A stretch of 5,990 nucleotides of DNA from Chloroflexota bacterium (GTDB lineage: Bacteria; Chloroflexota; UBA6077; CF-72), in the NCBI GenBank assembly GCA_019242065.1, contig JAFAWJ010000275.1, forward strand, positions 1 to 5,990, in the 5' to 3' direction. The notes under the pieces were generated by a model. It saw nothing but the letters and a program-made list of their open reading frames with translations, was not told where the DNA came from and searched no databases. Made by a program: the position numbers and the translations under genes. Positions 1 to 4,710 of this stretch are shown here, piece after piece; position 1 is the first letter of the stretch; each line of letters opens with the position of its first letter.

Positions 1-188
1 ACGCGTTCGTGGTGAGCGACGAGGAGTTCGACGCGATTTTCGGTCGATTGAAGACGGAGCAGGTTGTCTACGGGAGCGGGCCCGGATCGTCGCGCGACGG
101 CGAGATTAATCACCGCCGTGGCGGTCGGGGGCTGTATTTCGCCGATCCGGATGGGCACCTGCTCGAGATCATGACCGTTCCCGAATAA
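1..188 (+). CDS. VOC (glyoxalase/bleomycin-resistance fold) protein, C-terminal fragment
   Basis: The window opens inside this gene. The frame beginning at base 3 is open for 61 residues and stops with TAA at 186-188. The visible part ends with the signature GRGLYFADPDGHLLEIMT (fragment residues about 41-58), the closing beta-strand of vicinal-oxygen-chelate domains. The Glu of LLEIM (fragment residue 55) is the usual last metal ligand of the family. An earlier stretch, SDEEFDAIFGRL (about 5-16), matches the helix that precedes it. VOC proteins include glyoxalase I, ring-cleaving dioxygenases and fosfomycin or bleomycin resistance proteins; the substrate cannot be told from the C-terminus. 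The start and first half lie outside the window. It converges on the PAC2 gene, leaving 19 bp between stops. Confidence 0.88.
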   Translation, partial: AFVVSDEEFDAIFGRLKTEQVVYGSGPGSSRDGEINHRRGGRGLYFADPDGHLLEIMTVPE

Positions 189-207
189 CGGCCGGGGGAG
201 CGCCGTC

Positions 208-1161
208 CTAATTCTCGGTAGTTCCGCCGTTGTCGCGGCGGAGGTTGCGGAGGAAGTCCTCGAGGTCTTCCAGGACCGCCGCTGAGCTTGGCAGCTCGGC
301 GGGCGGCTCCGCCGGCTCGTCGTCGTCGGGTGGCTCTTCCTCGGCGGTGTGCGGTAGGCGGTCGACGGCTTCCTTGAGTTCGGGCCGCTCGGCCAGGAAC
401 TGGTCGATACGCTCGGCGACGACCAGGCCTTCCGCGTCGAGGTCGGCTAGCGGGAAGTCGACCGAGCTGATTTCGCCGGCCATCCGCAGGAGGGCGGCCG
501 AGGCACGCGGATTGGGCATGTCCGTGAGATAGCTGGGCGAGGACGTGCTCAGGCTGAAGGCAGGCATGCCGCGATCTCGCGCGGCGGCCAGCAACACGGT
601 GGTGATGCCCGTTGGTCCTTCGTAGCGGCCAGAGCCGATCTGTCGACGTCTGAGTAGCGTGCGCAGGGAATCGGTCGTAGCCCAGCCGCGCAAGGGTGGG
701 CTGGCGCGATGGTGGACGGGGGCCAGGACAGCGCCGAAGCTGACCAGCGTGTCGGTGCCCAGGCGCTGGAAGACATCCAGGACCTGCGACGTGAAGCCGC
801 GCCAGCGGAGGTTGGGCTCGGGTGCGGTGAACAGCACCAGGTCACGCGTGGCGGTCTCGGGCATGTGGACCGTGTACCACTCGACCTTGGGCCAGACCGG
901 CTCGCGGCGCCCGGGCGCCGGGTGACTGACACGCGGGCGGGTGTCGGTAAACGCATAGAACGGTTCGGGGTCCAGCTCGGCCACGCGCTGGGCGGACATG
1001 TGCTCCACCAGGTAGCGCACCGCACCAGTGGCCGCGAAGCCGGCGTCGATCCAACCGCCGAACCCGACGATGGCCAGCGGTCGACGCATGTTCTGCCCCT
1101 CGAGGTTTTCGATCTCGCGCACGTAGTCGGTCGACTCGGCCATCTGGCGAGTGTAAACCAT
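208..1161 (-). CDS. PAC2 family protein
   Basis: A 317-residue protein with the PAC2 (proteasome assembly chaperone 2) fold, known from archaea, actinobacteria and some other bacteria. Landmarks are RPLAIVGFGGWIDAG (27-41), TAPEPNLRWRGF (112-123), SFGAVLAPVHH (141-151), YEGPTGITTVLL (180-191) and SPSYLTDMPNPRASAALL (208-225), all in the family order. The C-terminal tail is an acidic, proline-rich linker (about 272-291, runs of E, P and D) followed by a predicted helix, AAVLEDLEDFLRNLRR (294-309). It ends in TTEN, so there is no HbYX proteasome-docking motif, and no proteasome, Pup or ATPase gene lies in the window. Start: ATG at 1161 has a GAGG at 1172-1175 with a 10-nt spacer. An internal ATG at 1089 (Met25) has a better-placed AGGGG (1096-1100) with a 6-nt spacer and would trim only residues before the first core strand. 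The biochemical role of bacterial PAC2 proteins is not settled. Confidence 0.9.
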   Translation of the reverse strand: MVYTRQMAESTDYVREIENLEGQNMRRPLAIVGFGGWIDAGFAATGAVRYLVEHMSAQRVAELDPEPFYAFTDTRPRVSHPAPGRREPVWPKVEWYTVHMPETATRDLVLFTAPEPNLRWRGFTSQVLDVFQRLGTDTLVSFGAVLAPVHHRASPPLRGWATTDSLRTLLRRRQIGSGRYEGPTGITTVLLAAARDRGMPAFSLSTSSPSYLTDMPNPRASAALLRMAGEISSVDFPLADLDAEGLVVAERIDQFLAERPELKEAVDRLPHTAEEEPPDDDEPAEPPAELPSSAAVLEDLEDFLRNLRRDNGGTTEN

Positions 1162-1230
1162 CAGGGTTGAGCCTCACGGGATCGATGGCGGTGTCCAGCA
1201 AGGCCTGGGTGGTGTGCGGTACCGTCGCGG
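1162..1230. promoter_or_regulatory. Divergent gene-start region between the PAC2 and MBL genes
   Basis: These 69 bp separate two genes transcribed outward and must hold signals for both unless promoters lie inside the genes. The visible elements are the PAC2 ribosome-binding candidate (GAGG on the minus strand, 1172-1175) and an 8-bp palindrome CGGTACCG (1217-1224). The overlapping hexamer TACCGT (1220-1225) fits a TANNNT -10 pattern facing the MBL gene, 5 nt before its GTG and 11 nt before its ATG. I see no convincing -35 box and no strong Shine-Dalgarno sequence for the MBL gene, so a leaderless or near-leaderless transcript is possible. Confidence 0.45.
1217..1224. promoter_or_regulatory. 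8-bp palindrome CGGTACCG ahead of the MBL gene
   Basis: A perfect palindrome centred on GGTACC. It is one of only two GGTACC occurrences I found in the window; the other (4686-4693) also lies in a divergent gene-start region. Its 3' half forms the -10-like hexamer TACCGT. It could be an operator half-site, a promoter core or chance. Confidence 0.3.
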
Positions 1231-2070
1231 GTGATCATGGCAACCGCGCATCGCGCCAGCCCCTTGCGCCTCGGAGCGCTCGAGTTGCAGCCGGTCTCGG
1301 ACGGAGCCATCCTGCAGATGGACCCTGCCCACATCTTTAAAGACGCCGAGCCCGCCGACTGGCAGCCGTACGTCACCCGCAACGCGCAGGGCAATATCGA
1401 GCTTGCGCTGACGTGTCTGCTCGTCCGCGTCGGCGATCGCCGCATCCTGGTGGACACGGGCTTCGGCCCACGTCCCGATCGACCCGAAGTCGGCTTGCTC
1501 GGGCAGAGCCTGGCCGATGTCGGCGTCTCGGCGGCCGATATCGATACCGTGGTGATCAGCCACGCGCACGGCGACCACATCGGCGGGGCGGCCAGCGGCA
1601 GCGGCGAGGCGGCCAGTCCGGCCTTTGCTGCGGCCCGCTACTGGCTGGGTCAGGCCGACTGGGACTATTTCAGTCAGCCCGAGCGCGCCGCGCAGATGGG
1701 TCTCACCGACAAACTCCTGCCCCTGCACGGCGCCGAGCGGCTCGACCTGGCCGGCGGTGAGCAGGAGATCGCGCCGGGCGTCCGCCTGCTACCGCTGCCC
1801 GGCCATACGCCCGGTCACATGGGCGTCGCCTTTACCTCTGGCCAGGAAACGGCCGTCTACGTGGGCGACCTGGTGCATCACCCGTTGCAAATCGAGCACC
1901 CCGAGTGGTCGCCTGTGTTCGATGCGCTGCCGCCGCTGTCGCGCGAGACGCGCCGTGCCCTGATCGAGCGGGCGCGACGCGAACATTCGCTGGTGCTGTC
2001 GTACCACCTGCCCTTCCCTGGCATTGGCCGGGTCGACAGCGGTGCCTGGCAAAGCGTCGCCGACGCCTGA
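1231..2070 (+). CDS. MBL-fold metallo-hydrolase
   Basis: A 279-residue cytoplasmic (no signal peptide seen) metallo-beta-lactamase-fold hydrolase. Metal ligands are visible in order: ILVDTGFG (72-79), the SHAHGDHIGG signature with H111, H113, D115 and H116, GHTPGH (191-196) carrying the next His, the bridging Asp D213 in YVGDLVHH, and a late His, H258, in SYHLPFPGIG. A full set of this kind implies a two-metal (usually zinc) site. The PFPGIG ending and 280-residue length resemble the lactonase/methyl-parathion-hydrolase-like branch rather than glyoxalase II, but the substrate is unknown. Start: GTG at 1231 opens the frame and ATG at 1237 (Met3) is an equally good alternative; neither has a strong Shine-Dalgarno sequence. 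It is the first gene of a rightward group and overlaps the next gene by up to 47 nt. Confidence 0.9.
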   Translation: MIMATAHRASPLRLGALELQPVSDGAILQMDPAHIFKDAEPADWQPYVTRNAQGNIELALTCLLVRVGDRRILVDTGFGPRPDRPEVGLLGQSLADVGVSAADIDTVVISHAHGDHIGGAASGSGEAASPAFAAARYWLGQADWDYFSQPERAAQMGLTDKLLPLHGAERLDLAGGEQEIAPGVRLLPLPGHTPGHMGVAFTSGQETAVYVGDLVHHPLQIEHPEWSPVFDALPPLSRETRRALIERARREHSLVLSYHLPFPGIGRVDSGAWQSVADA

Positions 2071-2446
2071 GGCGACGGCACCCTCGCGCGCGTCGATCGA
2101 ACAGCGGCTGGTCGCGATGGAGCGCGGCGTCGCGCCGCGGCCGCCGGGCTGGAGCTGGATCCTGGTTGGCCTGGGGCTGCTGCTGGCTCTTGGACTGGCG
2201 GCGCATGCGATCGGCGCGTATGCGACGATCAGTCGCATCGATCACAATTCCGGTATCCCTTCGGAGAACGTCGTGGTCCTGTTCGACAACCTGGCGAGCA
2301 CTGGTCCGCAGGTGCCGAGCAGCGTGGAGTCGAGCAGTCGAGGCGCGTATTCGCAGGCCGTGGTGCAATACCTGCTGGATGGCACCGGGGTTTGTCTCGG
2401 CGTGGCGATGGCCTTCGCCGGCGTGTTCATTCGCGTGAATGGGTAG
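2024..2446 (+). CDS. Small two-helix membrane protein, function unknown
   Basis: The frame encodes up to 140 residues. A polar Pro/Ala/Ser-rich N-terminus contains a short charged helix, SIEQRLVAMERG (24-35). A strong hydrophobic segment, WSWILVGLGLLLALGLAAHAIGAY (about 43-66), is followed by a roughly 45-residue polar loop and a second hydrophobic segment near the C-terminus (about 113-136, ending AFAGVFIRVNG). This pattern suggests an integral membrane protein with two spans and a loop outside the membrane. No family is recognised. The start is uncertain: TTG 2024 and GTG 2042 lie inside the MBL gene, while ATG 2117 (Met32) follows the MBL stop and would give 109 residues; none has a clear Shine-Dalgarno sequence. 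Position between two same-strand enzymes, G/C-rich third positions and the clean hydrophobic segments support a real gene. Confidence 0.65.
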   Translation: MAGSTAVPGKASPTPEATAPSRASIEQRLVAMERGVAPRPPGWSWILVGLGLLLALGLAAHAIGAYATISRIDHNSGIPSENVVVLFDNLASTGPQVPSSVESSSRGAYSQAVVQYLLDGTGVCLGVAMAFAGVFIRVNG

Positions 2447-2480
2447 GCTGACGTGCTACCCACAGATCAAATCTAGACAG

Positions 2481-2485
2481 AGGAG
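2481..2485 (+). promoter_or_regulatory. Ribosome binding site AGGAG of the alpha/beta hydrolase gene
   Basis: AGGAG sits 7 nt before ATG 2493 and fixes that start over the upstream in-frame ATG at 2439, which has no such site and would add 18 residues of non-domain sequence. It is the clearest Shine-Dalgarno sequence in the window. Confidence 0.75.
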
Positions 2486-2492
2486 TGTGGCG

Positions 2493-3317
2493 ATGACCAT
2501 CGCAGAAAAGGTGTGGACCGAGAAGTTCGCCGAGATGACTCACGGCAAGACCCGCTACTGGGAGGCGGGCAGCGGCACTCCGACCATCCTGATTCACGGC
2601 GCCGGCTGGAACTCTGGCTGCGAAAGCTGGTCGCTGGCGATGGCGCCGCTGTCGCAGCACTTGCGCGTGCTGGCCATCGACTGTCTGAACTGGGGCACCG
2701 GCGACGTGCTCGACCAGGAGTTCTCGTTCGCATACCTGGTCGACCATGTGCGCGAGTTCATGGACGTCCTCGGGATCGACCAGGCCAACGTTGTCGGCCA
2801 TTCGATGGGGGGCTGGATCCTGACCCTGCTCAGCTACGAGAGCCCCGAGCGGGTGCGCCGCGCGGTCAACGTGGCTGGTGGCGGCGCGGCGACGCGGCCC
2901 CTGCAGAACATGGTCGAGTTCAAGGTGCCGCAGCCCGAGCAGATTCGCGAGCACTACAAGCGCATGGCGGAGGCCTCGGGCGGCGTCTTTTCGGTCGACG
3001 AGCTGGCGGCGGCGTTTATTCGCAAGCGCGACCTGCCGGGGCATCCCGAGGCGTTCGCCAAGGTCATGAAGCACATGACCAATCCCACCACGCGGCAGCG
3101 CTACAACACGCTGCGCCGGCTGCCGCACATTCGGGTGCCCACCCTGGTGCTCTGGGGTCGGAATGATCCCGTCAACGCGCTGGACGAGACGGGCGTGCCG
3201 ACGGCCGATGGGATTCCGAACGCGAAGTTTCTCGTGTACGACAACACCGGGCATGGCGTGCCGGTGGAGCAGCCGGACCGGTTCGCGAACGACGTGCTGG
3301 AATTTCTGTCGGCGTGA
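2493..3317 (+). CDS. Alpha/beta hydrolase
   Basis: A 274-residue single-domain alpha/beta-hydrolase-fold enzyme of typical length. Landmarks are the oxyanion-loop HGAG (35-38), a cap-preceding AIDCLNWGTGD (61-71), the nucleophile elbow VGHSMGGW with Ser104, the acid in LWGRNDPVNAL with Asp225, and the catalytic His in DNTGHGVPVEQP with His254. The Ser-Asp-His triad is therefore complete. The arrangement and the His-containing tail resemble the meta-cleavage-product (C-C bond) hydrolases and related esterases, but the lid region (about 130-205), which sets specificity, gives no substrate. Start is ATG 2493, supported by AGGAG. It lies 46 nt after the membrane-protein gene on the same strand as the MBL gene, so co-transcription is likely. 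Two short hairpins begin at its stop codon. Confidence 0.92.
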   Translation: MTIAEKVWTEKFAEMTHGKTRYWEAGSGTPTILIHGAGWNSGCESWSLAMAPLSQHLRVLAIDCLNWGTGDVLDQEFSFAYLVDHVREFMDVLGIDQANVVGHSMGGWILTLLSYESPERVRRAVNVAGGGAATRPLQNMVEFKVPQPEQIREHYKRMAEASGGVFSVDELAAAFIRKRDLPGHPEAFAKVMKHMTNPTTRQRYNTLRRLPHIRVPTLVLWGRNDPVNALDETGVPTADGIPNAKFLVYDNTGHGVPVEQPDRFANDVLEFLSA

Positions 3318-3349
3318 CGTCTCAAGACGTCCAGCCGCGAGTCGTCGCG
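3316..3349. terminator. Two adjacent hairpins after the alpha/beta hydrolase gene
   Basis: The first hairpin is a 6-bp stem GACGTC/GACGTC (3316-3321 and 3326-3331) with a TCAA loop, overlapping the TGA stop. The second is a 5-bp stem CGCGA/TCGCG (3336-3340 and 3345-3349) with a 4-nt loop. No T-run follows, so this is not a canonical intrinsic terminator; it may slow polymerase, protect the 3' end, or do nothing. Confidence 0.35.
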
Positions 3350-3365
3350 ATAGACTGATAGCTGG

Positions 3366-3599
3366 GTGCCGAAGATCGACTGGTTCGATAGCTTTGACGA
3401 CCAGCCCCGCTGGGAGCCGCGCATCCGCCGCGATCGGTTTCGACGTGATCCGCGCGATCGGCGGGCGCGGCTGGAGCAGATTCTGGCGATGACCTCGCTG
3501 CCGCCGGTGACACAGGACCCACCCGTCCGCCGACCGTTGCACCTGATCTGGGGCACCCCGGTCCGCCCGTCGGCGGGCGACACACCCGCTGACGGCTAG
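3366..3599 (+). CDS. Small arginine-rich hypothetical protein
   Basis: A 77-residue frame from GTG 3366 to TAG 3597-3599. The N-terminus is mixed aromatic and acidic (MPKIDWFDSFDDQPRW), followed by a strongly basic stretch rich in Arg (about 19-36, RIRRDRFRRDPRDRRARL) and a proline-rich C-terminal half containing LHLIWGTPVRP (58-68). There is no signal peptide, membrane segment or known domain. The third codon positions are mostly G or C in this frame, which favours coding. The hexamer TAGACT (3351-3356) upstream matches a TANNNT -10 box, 9 nt before the start, but no -35 box or Shine-Dalgarno sequence is evident. The basic stretch could bind nucleic acid, but that is only a guess. Confidence 0.55.
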   Translation: MPKIDWFDSFDDQPRWEPRIRRDRFRRDPRDRRARLEQILAMTSLPPVTQDPPVRRPLHLIWGTPVRPSAGDTPADG

Positions 3600-3853
3600 C
3601 TGGCTTGCGCCTGCTGCCAGGCGTCGAGCAGCACCTGGGCGACATGCGCGGCGGCGGCCAGTGAGGTGCCGTCTTCGGTGCTGGCGGCGGCCAGCACTTC
3701 GAGGCGTGCCTCGAAGGCTAGTCCGTCAGGGTCCTTCATCACCGTCGAATGCAGGATTTCGAGCGTGGCCGCCTGGGCCAGCGGCAGCAGCTCCTCGTCG
3801 CCGAGCAAAAGCAGCTGCTCCTGGCAGAACTGACGCGGGGTCGGGGTCGGCAC
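3596..3853 (-). CDS. Small hypothetical protein downstream of the SDR gene
   Basis: An 85-residue frame read from GTG 3853 to TAG 3596-3598, probably largely alpha-helical and rich in Leu, Ala, Glu and Gln (for example QEQLLLLGDEELLPLAQAA at 11-29 and AAAAHVAQVLLDAWQQAQAS at 66-85). There is no membrane segment, signal peptide or recognised domain. The start is placed by context: the SDR gene stops 23 nt upstream, an AGGAG lies between them (plus-strand 3867-3871), and GTG is the only start codon near it, although the 13-nt spacer is long. High third-position GC supports coding. The longer open frame extending upstream antisense-of-frame through the SDR is a shadow. It is likely co-transcribed with the SDR gene. 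Confidence 0.6.
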   Translation of the reverse strand: MPTPTPRQFCQEQLLLLGDEELLPLAQAATLEILHSTVMKDPDGLAFEARLEVLAAASTEDGTSLAAAAHVAQVLLDAWQQAQAS

Positions 3854-3866
3854 GTTTAGACGGTGG

Positions 3867-3871
3867 CTCCT
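3867..3871 (-). promoter_or_regulatory. Candidate ribosome binding site of the small minus-strand gene
   Basis: AGGAG on the minus strand lies between the SDR stop and GTG 3853. Its 13-nt spacer is longer than optimal, so it supports translation of this gene without proving the exact start. Confidence 0.45.
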
Positions 3872-3876
3872 GAACC

Positions 3877-4674
3877 TCAGTAGTAGATCGACCCCCGCGC
3901 CCCGCCGCCGGCCGCGATCACGTCGCCGTTGATCGCCACGGCCTTGGGCGACGCCAGGAACGTGGCGATGTGGGCGATATCGCTGGCGTCGATCCAGCGA
4001 CCAACCAGGTTGTTGACCATGCGTTGTTCCGCGTCGGCCTGGCTGATGCCCTGCCGCTCGGCCAGCGCGGCGACCACGCCTGGCGTCTTCTCGGTACGGG
4101 TCAGGCCCGGGTGGATGACGCTGACGTTGACCCCTTGCGGCCCGAGCTCGTCGTCGTTTTTCTTGGTCAGGGCGACCACCGAGACGTTGCGAATGCTGCC
4201 GACGAACGAGCCAGTGTTGCGTGCGGCGAGACCGCTGACGTTGATGATGCGGCCCCAGTGTCGGCTGATCATGTGCGGGGCGACCTCGCGGGCGCAGCGC
4301 AGGTAGCCCATGACTTTGACGTTGACGTCGGACCAGAACAGGTCGTCGGTGATGCCGGCCAGCCTGGGCACTGGGCCCTGGCCGCCGGCGGCCGCCGCGC
4401 AGTTCACCAGGATGTCCAGGTGGCCGAGTTCGGCGGCGGCCTGCTCGACCATGGTCTTGACGGCGGCGTCGTCGCCGGTGTCGGCGACGATGGGCACGAT
4501 GCGGCGGCCGGTGGCTTCGGCCAGCTCGGCGGCGGTGGCGCGCAGGTCGTCGGCAGCGCGGGCGACCACCGCGACATCCACGCCTTCGCCGGCGAGCTCC
4601 CGGGCGATCGCCTTGCCGATACCGCGGCTGCCGCCGGTCACGATGGCGGTTTTGCCTGCTAACTCGAGGTCCAT
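3877..4674 (-). CDS. SDR family protein with degenerate catalytic motif
   Basis: A 265-residue short-chain dehydrogenase/reductase-fold protein of usual length. The nucleotide-binding motif is intact: AIVTGGSRGIGKAIA (10-24) is the TGxxxGIG turn. Other landmarks are VAD at 63-65, NCAAA (91-95) in place of NNAG, the serine strand GRIINVSGLA (141-150, Ser147), and HPGLTRTEKTPG (188-199) after the active site. By position, YxxxK should fall at about 159-163, but the sequence is SFVGSIRNVSVVALTKK, giving Gly159 and Asn163. Cofactor binding is likely, whereas ordinary Tyr/Lys catalysis is not. Start ATG 4674 is chosen because the Rossmann strand begins at once; the frame upstream is Arg/Pro-rich shadow. 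No clear Shine-Dalgarno sequence precedes it. It diverges from the aminotransferase gene and is followed closely by a small gene. Confidence 0.9.
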   Translation of the reverse strand: MDLELAGKTAIVTGGSRGIGKAIARELAGEGVDVAVVARAADDLRATAAELAEATGRRIVPIVADTGDDAAVKTMVEQAAAELGHLDILVNCAAAAGGQGPVPRLAGITDDLFWSDVNVKVMGYLRCAREVAPHMISRHWGRIINVSGLAARNTGSFVGSIRNVSVVALTKKNDDELGPQGVNVSVIHPGLTRTEKTPGVVAALAERQGISQADAEQRMVNNLVGRWIDASDIAHIATFLASPKAVAINGDVIAAGGGARGSIYY

Positions 4675-4710
4675 AGGTGAACCAAGGGTACCCGGATACG
4701 CTGTGCGTGT
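4675..4710. promoter_or_regulatory. Compact divergent start region, SDR/aminotransferase
   Basis: The SDR starts at 4674 (minus) and the aminotransferase frame opens at GTG 4677, so any SDR promoter lies inside the first codons of the opposite frame. The palindrome GGGTACCC occupies 4686-4693. On the minus strand it yields TACCCT, a TANNNT hexamer 10 nt before the SDR ATG. On the plus strand TACGCT (4697-4702) lies 4 nt before GTG 4707 and 7 nt before TTG 4710, alternative aminotransferase starts. No -35 boxes are convincing. Confidence 0.4.

Noticed and set aside
188..206. Inverted repeat ACGGC/GCCGT between the VOC and PAC2 stops as a terminator
   Set aside because: Only 5 bp with a 9-nt loop and no T-run; expected often by chance in GC-rich DNA.
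709..1170. 153-codon plus-strand frame over the PAC2 gene
   Set aside because: No domain or plausible start signal; it mirrors the conserved PAC2 coding sequence.
2464..2474. AGAT-CAA-ATCT inverted repeat before the alpha/beta hydrolase gene as an operator
   Set aside because: Four-base arms are too short to support a site without other copies.
2427..3542. 371-codon minus-strand frame over the alpha/beta hydrolase gene
   Set aside because: His/Arg-rich low-complexity translation antisense to a gene with a complete catalytic triad.
3970..4662. 230-codon open frame on the plus strand, antisense to the SDR gene
   Set aside because: The product is Gly/Asp/Val-rich with no domain, and the opposite strand encodes a clear SDR. 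Long antisense frames are common in GC-rich genes.
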